A stretch of DNA of 64,000 nucleotides from Eleusine coracana subsp. coracana (GCA_032690845.1 CM064432.1:60944071-61008070); one strand, 5' to 3'. Counted from the stretch's first letter, positions 1 through 11,632 are shown. The notes: generated by a model from the letters alone, not told the origin. Numbers and translations: made by a program.

Positions 1-1313
1 CAGAGAGGGTCCGCGGATTTGGGCTTTAGGAGTTTCTCTCGCTTGGTCTTGTGGCTTCGGCCTTTGGCATCTCCAACTAGCAGTAGAAGCTCAGCCCAGC
101 CCATCTAACAACTACTCCCTCTCTCTGTCTCTCTTTTCGCGGTGATCTAACAATTGCTCCATGAAATGCACACTCGATTCTATAAAAAAAAATGAAGTGC
201 ATAGTCAAGAGAGAGGGCACAAAATCTATCCATTTTATGATTTTTTTTCTCTTTTGTCGCTCTCAGGATTTGGTGTCGCAATAAGCACATGGATATGCTT
301 GAATCTTGATGCATAAAATCCTGGATGCCATCAGCAGCATCATTCCGGCACGAGCGCAGATTTGGACGCGAGTAGGTACGAAACGCATCATCAGTACTGG
401 TCCTACATGAATCGCGTCGTCTCCTATAATTGTCTGTCAGTCGATCTGGCAAATAAATTAATTTGTTGGGAGGATTATATTGAACCGGTCTCTCTCTCTC
501 TCTGAACTGGCAACGCTAGCCCACAAAACACGACGGTAGCACTGTAGGGAATTGGCACTGTAGCTGTACATGTTAACGTTGGTGTTTGTCGAACTAGAGT
601 TAAAGATACGGAACGCGACAGGTGCGCCGAGTGAGGACGCCGCCGCTGAAACGCACCCAAGCAAGCAGACAGACAGGCTGTGTCACTGAAATCTTTCGGT
701 GCTCCATGCACTGACCCGACAGAAACGCGGCTGACACCAAACGCTCTCGCTTGGTCGCTTCCCCCTTCCGGCGGCGTCACACCGCAACAAACACGTCTTG
801 GCCCATCGTGTTGCAAATTCAGAACACCTTGGGTTCCATCACCTGCTCTCGCTACGCTTTGGTGGCCTGTGCCGGACGCGCACGCACCGGAGGAGACCGT
901 GGGTGGAGTGGAGACCCGTGCGTGCGTGTCCTTTCGGTTCGGTCGCGTCCGTGTTTGTCGCGTTGCCTCCCGCCGCGGTCGAGTCGCCGTCGGCCACGGA
1001 CGGGGTGGTGGCCCACACGAGGCGACCGCCCAAAGCGCGAGCTCAAATCAAATCCTACCCCGATTTTCCCCGGACCCGCTCGCTCGCTGCTCGTTCGTCG
1101 CTGGGAGGAACGGCACATGCTTATCAGCATTCAATAAGGGCCAGCCAGGCCAGGCGCTGCCGAAACCGCGCGCCGATCCGGGTCCCAGAAGGCTTCCTCC
1201 CTTGATCCGCGATCCCAATTCCGGTCGCGCGCGTCCTCCCCGTCCGAGTCCGCCGCCCCTGTTCGTTCGGAGCTCGGATTCGGAGGAGAAGGAGGCGGCG
1301 GCGGCGCGCAATA
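1..1313. other. Upstream region and 5' leader of the transporter gene
   Basis: No gene is recognised here. CT-rich microsatellite tracts lie near 117-135 and 489-504. The stretch from about 840 to 1313 becomes strongly GC-rich, as is usual for the 5' leader of a grass gene. Open frames across 680-1657 have no recognisable domain and run into the transporter exon in other frames, so I treat them as chance. No convincing TATA box was found close to the start codon at 1314. Confidence 0.5.
161..206. repeat. Micro-insertion with A-run and imperfect direct repeats
   Basis: ATGAAATGCACACTC (161-175) and ATGAAGTGCATAGTC (192-206) flank a 16-bp insert that ends in an A-run. The repeats match at 12 of 15 positions, so this is an older or weaker example of the class seen across the window. 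Confidence 0.4.
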
Positions 1314-4300
1314 ATGGCGGAGTGCGGGAGCCGGCTGCGCGGGTTCCTGCGGAACCGGTGGCTGGTGTTCGTCGCGGCGATGTGGATGCAGTCGTGCGCG
1401 GGCGTCGGGTACCTCTTCGGCAGCCTGTCGCCGGTGATCAAGGACTCGCTCGGGTACAGCCAGCGCCAGCTCGCCGCGCTCGGCGTCGCCAAGGACCTCG
1501 GCGACAGCGTGGGGTTCCTCGCCGGCACGCTCTGCGCCGTGCTCCCGCTCTGGGCCGCGCTCCTCGTCGGCGCCGCGCAGAACCTCCTCGGCTACGGCTG
1601 GGTATGGCTCGCCGTCACGCGCCGCGCGCCCGTGCCCCCGCTCTGGGCGGTGAGTGAGATCCCCGACGCCTCTTTTCCTCCCTCTCATCATCGTTACAGT
1701 TTTTTTTTTTCCTGCGTCCCGTTTCCGATGCTTCCGGTTCGTGTTCTTCGTGGTCCGCGCCTGCTGCCTGCGTTCGTAGGTTGAATGGTCGCGCTCGCAC
1801 CGCCTGTCCGCGTCCTGCATTTGCAGCCGCCTTGCTGGCCTACAATTCATCACCTGCCGCCTGGCTTGGACTTCCTGAGTTTTTCCTGCCCCGTGACTGT
1901 TACTGATCGAAGCGTGCACGCTGCTCTGTGCCAAATTCCTGTTGAATTCTAGGTTCTATTAATTAATATGCAGTCGTTGTTCAGTTTCATGCAATGGCGT
2001 GATAGGATTTGCTTCGTAGTTCAACATAGGGGATATTGGGAGGCAATCGGGTCGCGTGTCCAAAATGTTCCTTCTTCAAGCAGCATCAGGTTGTTTTATT
2101 TTACAAAACACAAGGAGAGTGTGTTCTGTTGGTCTAAATCTAAAACCAATGATGTGTCATCACGAATCCTGATTTAATTCTCATTCTTATAGTAATAGAG
2201 TACTGCATGCCAGCCTACCCTCGTGGATGGGAGATAGACTCTCTGAGCTGGAAAATAAAAAAACAGCGATTCTGATTCAGTGTTAAAGGACAGTTTTACA
2301 GTTGAATTCCAGCACTTTCTGTTACGTGTCTCGGTCTCGGACCACAGTGTATAATTGCTGTGAAATTGACATTCACTTCATCTATTGGAGTACTGAACTT
2401 CTCGAAGTTTCATTGGCTCAAACAAGAAGAATATTAAAACATGCGATCTGTTGAATATGCTTTCTAGCCGTCTGAGGTGTACATCGCTTGGCAGCGTGTT
2501 AGTGGTCGCTTTCTTGCTTCCCATGTGCCTTACTTCGCTCATTATCTAATCTCAGAGGACACATACCTCCAGGTAGATCATACACCTTATACCCTCCGGA
2601 GAACAGATCTGCAGCAATCACTTTCTTTTTGTGGATATAATAAGTGAAATCACTTATACCCATGACTAGGCCGGATGGATTCCCCAATCATTCTGTGATG
2701 CTTTGGTACCTGTTGCTAATGTAATTTGTCACTTGACATCTGTAAGATCAGGACCAGAAACTAATAACTATCCATATCAAATGCTTGTGTCAAGCAACAT
2801 AACAGATCTTCAGTATAAGCATGGGATTAGTGCTCTGAACTGTCCTAAAGGATGGAAGGTTCATTTCGTTTTGCATTTTTAGTGAACGGTTCCTTAACTT
2901 TTTAAACGTTATCATGTGGACGTCATTACTGTTTGAAATTTTGGAAAAAGAATAACATATCGGATTGATCCCAATCATAAAATGATGACGTGCATGTTCC
3001 GGAGAACTAAAAATATGGTGCATGATTTCAAAAAAAAGAAGTGGTGCATAGCTTTAGTCATAAAAAAGAGTGATAGGTTGTAATTTTTTTTTGGCATACT
3101 CATGGAGAAGATGCTAAAAGTTCATTCATAAACAATTACTACCTCCGGACTGACTGGTTGACGTCTGGACAGTTAATTTGAACTAAATTTGCACTAAGTT
3201 TTCTGTCCGGACATTAACAAAATAAATATGAAGGGAGTATATTTTTATTCTTTCTGATGTATGATATACTCAAGATAACATACTGCCTGTTGATGAACAC
3301 ATTCTTGTTGCTGCCTCTGGTGTATTTTTTTTCTTTCAATTATTCATTTCAAACTACAGCACATTATGGACCTTGGAAGCTAAATATTTGCAAACAAAAC
3401 ATGATGTCTAGAGTCTAGACTGCAAGCAAATTTTGCTAGGGTGCAAATGCAACATCTTTTTAAGTAGTTGCTGATCTGGTGTTTAATCTATCATGTATCA
3501 TTGTCAACCAACATAGTATCACTGTTTACTCCAGTGAGATTTTTTTTTCCTCGAAGAAACTGTTTACTCCAGTGGTATGACACCTCTGGTGTTGGATCTT
3601 TGTCATGCTAATGGTTCTCTCATTTATTCACAGATGTGCATTTTAATCTTCATCGGTAATAATGGAGAGACATACTTCAACACAGCTGCACTCGTCTCAT
3701 GTGTTCAGAATTTCCCTAAGAATCGTGGACCAATTGTTGGCATCCTCAAGGGATTTGCCGGTTTAAGTGGAGCAATCCTAACACAGATTTATGCAATGGT
3801 CCACTCACCTGATCATGCTGCACTAATATTCATGGTTGCAGTTGGCCCAACAATGGTGGTTATAGCTTTAATGTTCATTGTAAGACCAGTTGGTGGCCAC
3901 AGACAAGTACGGCCTTCTGATGGCACAAGTTTCACGTTTGTGTACAGTGTTTGTTTGCTCCTGGCAGCTTATCTGATGGGTGTCATGATAGTTGAAGACC
4001 TTGTGGACTTGAGCCACTCAGTGATTGTTTTGTTGACTATCATTCTGATCATCCTCTTGCTAGTTCCAATAGTCATACCAGTGCTGCTCAGTTTCTTTTC
4101 AGACAGCGACGAGAGTATCTATGAGCTACTGCTGCCATCACCTCGGAAAGAAGAAGCAGGTGCATCAACATCTGTTGATGAGCAAAATGAGGTTATACTC
4201 AGTGAGGTGGAAGATGAAAAACCTAAGGAAGTCGATCTACTTCCAGCCTCAGAGAGGCAAAAGAGGATTGCAGAATTGCAGGCTAAGCTATTTCAGGCAG

Positions 4301-5669
4301 CTGCTGTTGGTGCTGTCAGGGTTAAGAGGAGGAGGGGTCCACGGCGAGGAGAAGATTTTACTCTGATGCAAGCCCTCATCAAGGCGGATTTTTGGCTTCT
4401 ATTTTTCTCCCTTCTTTTAGGCTCTGGATCGGGTCTCACTGTGATCGATAATCTTGGGCAAATGAGCCAGTCATTGGGTTATGACGAAACACACATTTTT
4501 GTCTCGATGATTAGCATTTGGAACTTCCTTGGACGTATTGGTGGGGGGTACTTCTCAGAGATTATTGTCAAGTAAGTTTCTGATGCTCCTTTTGCTGTCA
4601 CACGAAGTACTTGTGCCATTTGATGAGTATTTTATTTAGTTCATGTAGAAATATTCTCTAATTATGAATTTCATATTTGTCAAATGCTTTCAGCATCATA
4701 GTTCTCCATCCATGATGCCGATGCTTGCTTTTATAAAAGTATACCTAGTGCTTGTTCCTGACATGTTTGTCATTTAAACTCTCTTGCCTGATAGAGATTT
4801 GTGGACTGGACTGGTTGAATATTTAGAATGATAAAATTGTTAGACCAGTACGGGAAATGCAAAGTAGCTAACAAAAGTAAATAAAAACATGGAGAGGATT
4901 GCCTGATCTGACAAATAGGACAAAAAAGTACTGAACAGGTCCAAAGTTTTTTTTTATTGACTAGCCCATGTGATCTATCCAGACTAATTGTTCTGACAAC
5001 CGATAATAGCACATCAATACGTTTTAATTAATGAGAAACACTTGAGAGGAGTTTATGAAATCACAGATCTAGGATGTATCTTCTTCACTTGATCTTTTCT
5101 TCTGATCTTCTTTTGTTGATGATTTCCTTCTCACCTTTTTTTTCTCCCTCACCAGAGATTATGCATATCCGAGGGCAATTGCCTTGGCTACAGCTCAAGT
5201 GATAATGGCAATCGGGCACTTTTGCTTTGCAATGGCTTGGCCTGGGACAATGTACATTGGCACACTTCTCGTTGGACTTGGCTATGGTGCCCACTGGGCA
5301 ATTGTGCCAGCCGCTGCCTCTGAACTATTTGGTGTAAAGAATTTTGGAGCACTCTACAATTTCCTTACAGTTGCAAATCCAGCAGGATCCCTTGTATTCT
5401 CGGGAATTATTGCCAGTGGCATCTACGACGCTGAAGCTGCAAAGCAGGCTCACCAGCAGCACAACTCTACTTTGTTTGGAATGCCTAGCGGAGTGCTTAA
5501 CATGGTCGCTGACGTCGCTCCAGCGTTGAAGTGTGAGGGAGCCATTTGTTTCTTCCTCTCTTCCCTGATTATGTCTGGTTTCTGCATAATTGCCGTTGTT
5601 TTGAGCATGATCCTGGTCTATCGGACGAAGATTGTGTACACAAATCTATACGGAAAACCCCGTACATGA
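1314..5669 (+). CDS. Nodulin-like / NFD4-like major facilitator membrane protein
   Basis: Three exons, 1314-1649, 3634-4571 and 5156-5669, join with consistent phases (0, 2) at GT-AG borders into 595 codons ending in TGA. The protein starts MAECGSRLRG and has a transmembrane segment at about residues 14-40. The motif NGETYFNTAALVSCVQNFP, followed by RGPIVGILKGFAGLSGAI, is the signature of the nodulin-like domain. A hydrophilic loop with basic KRRRGPRR spans about residues 268-352, and a second MFS-like half follows (GLTVIDNLGQMSQSLGY, then YPRAIALATAQ). Arabidopsis relatives are annotated NUCLEAR FUSION DEFECTIVE 4-like; the substrate is unknown. The length is normal for the family. Intron 1 holds a Stowaway MITE and two micro-insertions. 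It looks intact; exact boundaries would need transcript support. Confidence 0.92.
3016..3049. repeat. Micro-insertion with A-run and 8-bp direct repeats
   Basis: TGGTGCAT occurs at 3016-3023 and 3042-3049. The 18-bp insert between them reads gatttc, then A8, then gaag. It lies in intron 1 of the transporter gene. The repeats are short, so confidence is moderate. Confidence 0.45.
3139..3237. mobile_element. Stowaway-like MITE in transporter intron 1
   Basis: A 99-bp stretch starts CTACCTCCGGAC and ends GAAGGGAG. Its termini are approximate inverted repeats of the Stowaway type (CTCCCTCCGT-like), and it is flanked by TA on both sides (3137-3138 and 3238-3239). It is a degenerate copy with no coding capacity. 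Confidence 0.65.
3521..3574. repeat. Micro-insertion with T-run and exact 16-bp direct repeats
   Basis: ACTGTTTACTCCAGTG occurs at 3521-3536 and again, identically, at 3559-3574. The 22-bp insert at 3537-3558 contains a T-run followed by cctcgaagaa. It sits in intron 1 of the transporter gene, 60 bp before exon 2, and leaves the acceptor untouched. Confidence 0.75.
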
Positions 5670-6839
5670 AAGATCAATCCTCAAGAGCTAGATGGCATGA
5701 TATAGCTGCATAGTTTAAAAACAAATGTCAATTTTGAGTTCTTAAGCGGTACAGCGGCACGCCTCGTACAAGTTTGTAGAATTTTCCCTACTTCTGCAGA
5801 TCCTTGAAAGAGCGGAACGATGAAGTTTTGATCTTTGGTTCTGTGAATGAGTTATTCATGGAGTAATGTAAGTACAAAATGTTGCTGATAGGCAAAGTCC
5901 CTCTAATCGCAGAAGAACAGGTCCTCAAGCAATATTTTAGGTCAATGTCCCTGATGGGAAGGTCAGCTTCGAAGTATATGAATGCTATGGTGGAAATGTA
6001 TTTTTTTTCCCTGGGAACTTTTCTATATTCGGTTGTAAATTTGCACATACATGTAATGAGCTGAAGAATGTTCTCTACATATTCTTTGTGGTCAGTTGAA
6101 GACTAGGAATACAATAAATTTGTCTGGAAATAGAAAAACTGAATAAGTGAATCATGCCCCTTGGTGTATTTCAAACCGTGTGCTTTCTGAAAATCATTTG
6201 GTTTTCTTAACTTTTTGCCAAATAAGAACTACTCATGCGTGTTTTAGATGGTGTATGGTAAGATATATCCAGGATTAGTAAACCTGAGTAAAAAGCCATG
6301 CTTCGTTTTACAAATAAATTTTTACGGTTTCGGCTGTTTGGAAAGGTGGTTTTAGGAGTTCGTAGTTGAGAAGTTTTGTATAATTTCGCAAGCACGCCGC
6401 ATCCGCAGTGTGTTACAACGTGGTACTCCGGAGTGACAAACATATTTGGAGGCTCTCAAGCTCGGAACAATATGCAGACAACGTCTGGACCATATGGAAC
6501 CATCAAAACGATCGTTCTTTTGATGGGGCGGCAGGGGACATGCCTCAAACATTACAGTTGCAGCGATACTGTTTTGCTGGAGAAGAAGTTTTACGGAACG
6601 TTTCGAAGGAAAAAATTAAAAATTCGTATCCTAAACGCCAGCCCACACATATCGGGCTCAGGCCCATACAGTTCGTAACAGATCGGCCCTTTCAAACAAA
6701 TTGGGCTATTGCCACCAACTCGAACGTCGAACCGAATCCCCACTCCTTCGGTCCTTCCCTTCCTCCGCGGCGGCGGCGGGGAATCGAATCCCCACTCCTT
6801 CCTTTCGCCGCACGGGCCGCACCGCCGTCCTCGCGCGCG
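5670..6839. other. Transporter 3' UTR and intergenic spacer to the PTF2-like gene
   Basis: The first ~450 bp are the probable 3' UTR of the transporter. The part near 5985-6100 has a diverged second copy at about 12985-13110. The last ~150 bp before 6840 become C/G-rich and form the probable leader of the next gene. An open frame reaches upstream to 6408 in the same frame as PTF2, but its translation has no family resemblance, so it is treated as untranslated. Confidence 0.5.
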
Positions 6840-8555
6840 ATGGCCTCAGAGCGCTGCACATCCTGCCATGAGTACGAGTTGGTGACCGACCCTGACACGA
6901 ACGCGGTCGTCTGCACCGCCTGCGGCACCGTCAACGGCGCCGGCGCCACGGAGTTTGTCCACGCGGCCACGTTCACCGAAGACGGCCGGCTCGACCGCCG
7001 CGCCTCCTCCTTGATTCGCAATTACTCCGACTCCGTTTACCGGGAGAACAAGCTCGCCGTCGCCTCCGAGACCATCACCTCCATCGCCACCCGCCTCGGC
7101 CTCTCGGCGACCCGCGCCGCGGAGGCGCTCCAGATGGCCAAATCCGCCACCGACGGCACCCTCGCCACCCCGGGCTCCGCCTTCCTCCCCGCCCTCGCCG
7201 CCGCTTGCGCCCTGCTCGTCGCGCGGACCCACCGCCTCCCGCTCTCCCTCGCCGAGGCGGCAGAGGCCGCCTTCTGCCCCACGCACTCGCTCGCCGACCT
7301 TGTCTCCCGCATCGCCTCGCAGCTCGATCTCCCGGCTGTCCCCTCCTTCGACTACGCCGCCGCTCTAGATCGCGCCGTTGGGCAGTCGCCCTCGCTCCAA
7401 CGTGCTGCGGAAGACAAGAGGGAGGCGATTCTCGCTCAAGCCCGATTCCTCCTCCGCTGCGCCGCCAAGTGGTCGCTCACCACCGGGCGGTACCCACTGC
7501 CCATGATCGCGGCAGTAGTCGCCTTCTCTGCGGAGGTAAACGGGGTCACCACCGTTTCGCTGGAAGACATTGCCCAAGACATCTCCGCGGGACTGAAGAC
7601 CAGCCTTCGCCGATACAAGGAGCTCATTGATGCGCTGGTGCATGTCGCGCGACAGATGCTTCCGTGGGGTGCCGACGTCAATGCCAAGAATCTGGTGCTG
7701 AACGCGCCCATGCTACTCCGGCTCATGGAGATGCGGTCACAGTCCGACTCCTCGGAGCGGTTTATTGAGAGCTTTGCTCCGGACATGGCTGGTATTGTGC
7801 AGGCGCACTCATCCGTCGATGACAATGAGTCCAAGTACCTCCAAATTGTTCCTTGGTGTGCTGAGGATTCTGATTTTGAGAATTCTGTGCAAGAGGTGAA
7901 GGGATTAGAGGATCAGAAGATCTCTGGGAAGTGCCTATCAGATGCTTACCAAATTGTCTTGAAGAGACTTGCTCAGCTACAGGAACTAGGACAGGTTGGT
8001 AAAGGTGCTAACAAGAGGAAGAAGTGGAGTGAATCGCTGGAGTTGGAGCCATGGATAGATTCAGTGCACGATAATTGGGGAAAGCACATATCGCTTGAGG
8101 AATTGGAGGATATCGACATTGGCTATGATGCACCTCCACCGTCGTTTGCTGCTAATATGGAGTTAGAGAAGCAGCGCAGAGCACGTATTGAAGCCGCTAA
8201 GCAACGAATTGATGCGATTAGGAAGGCTCCCACTGCAATTGCAAATCATTCACAGCCTGTTGCAAGAAATGAAGATGTCTGTCCACCACAAAAGTTACCC
8301 AGGAAGAAACGAGGGAGAAAGAGGATGGATGACAGTGATCAGAACATGTCCAGGGACATTGTGGTAGCGAAGCCAAATGATCCAGATGGCAGCAAGAAGA
8401 GACGAAAAAGAGTTTCCTTAGATGGTATTGATTGGGAAGATTGCATTATCGAGCTCCTGCTTTTACATGGTGCGAGTGAGACAGAGATCGAAGAAGGCCA
8501 GTATAGAAGATTGCTGGAGTTGCACGTATTCAGTGCAGTAGGTGGAGGAAGATGA
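6840..8555 (+). CDS. PTF2: TFIIB-related transcription factor, PTF2-like
   Basis: A single exon encodes 571 aa. I chose the ATG at 6840 because the zinc ribbon begins at once. Cys6, Cys9, Cys25 and Cys28 form a CX2C-X15-CX2C TFIIB-type ribbon (CTSCHEYELV, CTACGTV). Two cyclin-like segments follow at about residues 60-150 and 175-285 (SVYRENKLAVASETI, then EAILAQARFLLRCAAKW). The C-terminal third is charged, with a helix rich in K/R/E and two basic clusters (KKRGRKR, KKRRKR) that fit nuclear targeting. It ends in a conserved-looking DWEDCIIELLLLHG segment. The architecture matches the plant-specific TFIIB/Brf-like group that contains Arabidopsis PTF2; other TFIIB-related members are possible. 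Two broken copies occur in the window, near 11.8-12.9 kb and 54.2 kb. Confidence 0.82.
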   Translation: MASERCTSCHEYELVTDPDTNAVVCTACGTVNGAGATEFVHAATFTEDGRLDRRASSLIRNYSDSVYRENKLAVASETITSIATRLGLSATRAAEALQMAKSATDGTLATPGSAFLPALAAACALLVARTHRLPLSLAEAAEAAFCPTHSLADLVSRIASQLDLPAVPSFDYAAALDRAVGQSPSLQRAAEDKREAILAQARFLLRCAAKWSLTTGRYPLPMIAAVVAFSAEVNGVTTVSLEDIAQDISAGLKTSLRRYKELIDALVHVARQMLPWGADVNAKNLVLNAPMLLRLMEMRSQSDSSERFIESFAPDMAGIVQAHSSVDDNESKYLQIVPWCAEDSDFENSVQEVKGLEDQKISGKCLSDAYQIVLKRLAQLQELGQVGKGANKRKKWSESLELEPWIDSVHDNWGKHISLEELEDIDIGYDAPPPSFAANMELEKQRRARIEAAKQRIDAIRKAPTAIANHSQPVARNEDVCPPQKLPRKKRGRKRMDDSDQNMSRDIVVAKPNDPDGSKKRRKRVSLDGIDWEDCIIELLLLHGASETEIEEGQYRRLLELHVFSAVGGGR

Positions 8556-9093
8556 GAAATGGTGCTGCAATGTGACAAGTCCTCAGTACACGGTCACCAT
8601 CTTGCTTACTGAACATAGCTTTTTACTTTTTTTGCAATTTTTAGTGATAGAGAAAGCTCGCTGCGAGTGCAATTTTGTGAGGTTAAATCATAATTGTGGA
8701 AACTGGAAAGAACATATTGTGATTGAGAAATGATACATTAATCAATTAAAGTTCCTGTTTTTTCTTCCCTGTAAAGCAGACACAGAAATACAACCTAGGA
8801 AGGATATGGTGCCAGCAAATCCGTGCTTAGACAACTGGCATAATTTGTTACTTTCAAATTCATGAAGTTTGTTCTAAAAGTATCATAGTTGAAGGCGCAT
8901 AACAGAAATGAAGCTTGGCGCATTTGAATAAGTTTGCATTTTAATGCCTTTTTTAAGGAAAATACAGACTGGTAGAATTCATATTTATAATATATAAAAG
9001 AAACACATAAACTGTTCCAACAGGGAAAAGAAAGACAAAAACAAGAGAAATCCTATGTATAAAGCTCAAGCCAATTTAGAAAACAAGCTCTTT

Positions 9094-9131
9094 TACCCTC
9101 CCCCTCCCTTTTTTTTGGAATGGTACCCTCC
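9094..9131. repeat. Micro-insertion with T-run and 8-bp direct repeats
   Basis: TACCCTCC occurs at 9094-9101 and 9124-9131. The 22-bp insert between them has a T8 run and ends ggaatgg. The repeats are short and sit in a CT-rich context, so this is a weaker member of the class. Confidence 0.4.
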
Positions 9132-10173
9132 TGTTCATTCAGTAGGATTGAAGCCTGCTCTCATCAATGAAATTGTTCTTACAAGATTTAAAACTGGGTT
9201 ATATGTTCTGAAACATGAGTTGTTTCTTTGTTGCCATATTTTCCATTCTCCTAGGACAAAATTTGAAGGGCATGATAGCTGGATGTGCCTCTTCTTCTGG
9301 AGGTAATGTTCATGCATTTGAGTCAGGGCATCGATTTCACATTTTAAGTAAATACATGCTATTCAAATTGATCTTGTCAATCAGATATGGTCTTTTTATT
9401 TGTTGTCGATCTTGTGTTTAGTCCTTATATCTTGCTGAAGGTTGAACTCTGAAGGATTAATCTGGCACTTCAACTGAAATTGTTTTCTTCACCCAATGCT
9501 ATTTTGGGGCTAGAGCTTTGTTTGTAACTGGAGTTCCCGGTAACTGTACAAAAGCGTATTTTCTCTGTTAACAACAACAACTGAGCCTTTAATCCCAAGC
9601 AAGTTGGGGTTGGCTACAAGTATGATAATTACTTGGAGCTAATTCCATATGCAGTCAGGGGGGCTAGTCTTAAGTTTAATTTAGGTGTAATTATCTTCCT
9701 GCATGCAGCATTGCAATTTAAGAAGTATAAGCTTAGATTTCACTGTTCCGTTACTAAAAGTGACATCATAGGACATCTTTGTACCATTTTTATTGTTTGT
9801 TTATACATGGTTAAACCCATTATCCAAGATGCAGGGGAGGGGAGGAACCAGAGGATAAAAGGCTTTTCAGGTGAAGTGCAGTATACTGAAAAGGAAAGCT
9901 TGGTGAACCTGATAAGTTTTGTTCTGATCCTGGTTGAGTAGTGATGCTCTTTCAGAAAATACGAGGATTTTGGGTGAATAATGTTCTTTCTATAGGTATT
10001 CAGGAAATTACTTCTGCTACCTTGAAGGTCTAAGTTGCAGTTTCTGCTTCCAGTAAGTCTGTTCAGTCATCTATATTTATATTGATGCAACTCCGTAAGG
10101 TTTAAGTTCAGGATTCATTATTTTATCTTTCTGGTACAGCAGCGCATGGTAGTTTGCTTTGTGCTGTATGCGC

Positions 10174-10225
10174 TGTACTCTGGAGTTTTTTTTTTTTTTT
10201 TGACCGGATGTTGTACTCTGGAGTT
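10174..10225. repeat. Micro-insertion with T-run and 14-bp direct repeats, paralogous empty site known
   Basis: TGTACTCTGGAGTT occurs at 10174-10187 and 10212-10225. The 24-bp insert is about 14 T followed by gaccggatgt. The paralogous spacer at about 51871-51884 has one uninterrupted copy of the word (gctgtactctggagttgtta). That shows directly that this is an insertion. Confidence 0.8.
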
Positions 10226-10817
10226 GTTAGCCACACATAATGATAAGTAAGTATACATAAATGCATGGAAACAGCAATCAGGAAGCGAAGACGATGGCCA
10301 ATCTCAGACAGTTGCCAGTCACTTGGCCATCCATTTTGAAGCAAATCTTTTGTTACATTTCTTCTGTTCCTATAATGCTACAGGCTACAGTTATGACTTC
10401 TGTTGCCAAGTTGACCTGCTATTTGGAGCTCCTAGACCTAGAGTCAGCTGGATGAAGAAATAGTCTAAACTCAGTTTCTCGTTTCATTTTTTTTTTCACA
10501 TCAGAGGTGGCACAACTCCTCCAAAGACCAACAGGACATCGTGCCTCAGCATATATTTTACACGATAAAAGTGCTCCTTTCTTCTTTCTTTCAATTTGGG
10601 TTGTACTCAAGTTCTTGAAATTGTCCATCAATTTAGCAGTGCGCGGTTCCTTTGAAGTCTGATTTATTTTGACCGCCTTATACCGCACTATATGTTCTTT
10701 AAAAAAAACATAACGTGCAACTATGCATTTGAGCCAATTGGATCATAAGGCCTATATTTCCCTGTAATTGCCTTATCATCAGATTCCTTTTCAAATAAGA
10801 GTGCTCGAATTGTCCAT

Positions 10818-10867
10818 CGTATCACACTTTTTTTTTTTTTTTTTTTTTTGCGAATTCGTATCACACT
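10818..10867. repeat. Micro-insertion with T-run and 11-bp direct repeats, paralogous empty site known
   Basis: CGTATCACACT occurs at 10818-10828 and 10857-10867. The 28-bp insert is about 21 T followed by gcgaatt. The paralogous spacer near 53725 reads gtccattgtatcgcactctt without the insert, so the ancestral state is visible. Confidence 0.8.
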
Positions 10868-10954
10868 CTTCCTCAGTATGTGGTGCACCGAAAAGAGACC
10901 ACCACAGTCCAAAATTAAGGAAGAAAAAACACCTTCAAACATTGGCAACTGTGC

Positions 10955-11165
10955 GAGTAAAATCATCTCAGTAATGTATGTCAACTCAAAAGGTCATCAA
11001 ATAATCTGAACTTTACAACTGCTGCAGCAGCCCTAACCTCCCCAGGCTGATCATGGCGTCGATGAAACACGGAAGCATCGAAGAAGGCCGCTTCTGGTTA
11101 TCCGTGAACTGTCTCACGATTGGTTCGCATTGGCAGGACGCTCGCGTCGAGCATGGCGCGGCGGC
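10955..11165 (-). pseudogene. Peroxidase 3'-end fragment 1
   Basis: This matches the 3' UTR and last ~100 coding bases of the intact peroxidase gene at 56071-58399, in the same orientation. Shared words include ctgatcatggcgtcgatgaa, agcatcgaagaaggcc and the TGCTGCAGCAGC tract. Homology stops near 11150, where an unrelated GC-rich stretch begins. The same join recurs near 54040. It cannot encode a peroxidase. Confidence 0.75.
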
Positions 11166-11440
11166 CGGCGGACGAGGCTCAGATTCGACATGGACAACGA
11201 CACGACCGCTGCCATGGCGCCATGGCGGAATGCGGAGGCGCTCCGGCGATCCACCGCCATCGCGGGCTCCCTGGCCATCTCTGGCCACCGAGCTTCGGGA
11301 AGCTCCAGCGAACGAGCTACTGAGCTAGGGACGCGTGAATCGAAGGGAGGCGGGCACGGAATGCACCACCGCTAGGACTAGCGAAGGGTAGCGCCGCCGG
11401 CACGGCCTCACCGGGCGCCTCGTCGCCGGCCAAAAATTTG
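11166..11440. other. GC-rich segment of unknown origin, shared with 54.05-54.16 kb
   Basis: This stretch follows the peroxidase fragment. It shares words such as ggcgatcc, gctccctgg and ggccaccg, in order, with 54060-54160. It has no match in the intact peroxidase or PTF2 genes here. Short open frames exist, but none has a recognisable domain. Confidence 0.45.
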
Positions 11441-11441
11441 C

Positions 11442-11632
11442 AAATACACTCCTAATTCGGATCGCGACTATTGATCGCGATCCAATTTAGGGGGCTGTAT
11501 GTAAAATATGACCTGGATTTGTTCGTTTACACCCCTAATTTGGATCGCGATCCAAAATAGGGGCCTATATGTAAATATTCGGATCGCAGTCAATAATCAC
11601 GATCCGAATATTTACATTTACCCCCCTGGTTT
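11442..11632. repeat. Cluster of GATCGCGATC palindromes within an inverted-repeat element
   Basis: The 12-bp perfect palindrome GGATCGCGATCC occurs near 11542. On either side are imperfect inverted arms, GGATCGCGACTATTGATCGC near 11459 and GGATCGCAGTCAATAATCAC near 11581. The outer flanks also pair: TTTGCAAATACACTCC on the left against the complement of tttacatttacccccctgg on the right. It looks like a small non-autonomous DNA element or a large hairpin; the family was not recognised. Confidence 0.5.

Larger units (their letters stand above)
8556..10950. repeat. Spacer copy A: duplicated 3' flank between PTF2-like and peroxidase
   Basis: No coding sequence is seen. Several blocks recur in order in two other places. 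The PTF2 3' UTR near 8620-8790 matches 54500-54680. The block near 9436 matches about 55001. The block near 9965-10080 matches about 51630-51750 and 55200-55260. The block at 10262-10310, with the words gcatggaaacagcaatcagg and gaagcgaagacgatggccaat, matches 51910 and 55338. The block at 10500-10790 matches 53195-53700 and 55500-55800. It is therefore the untranslated part of a repeated PTF2-to-peroxidase unit. Confidence 0.75.

Noticed and set aside
104..160. Direct repeat atctaacaa...ctcc with a CT-rich insert
   Set aside because: It resembles the micro-insertions but lacks an A/T homopolymer and lies in a CT microsatellite, where slippage explains it.
680..1657. Long plus-strand open frame overlapping the transporter first exon
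   Set aside because: It is rich in Arg/Pro/Ala from GC-rich sequence and has no domain. The transporter frame in the same place is clearly real and spliced.
6408..6839. Upstream in-frame extension of the PTF2-like protein
   Set aside because: The 144 extra codons show no family resemblance, and the zinc ribbon begins right after the ATG at 6840, as is usual for TFIIB-type proteins.
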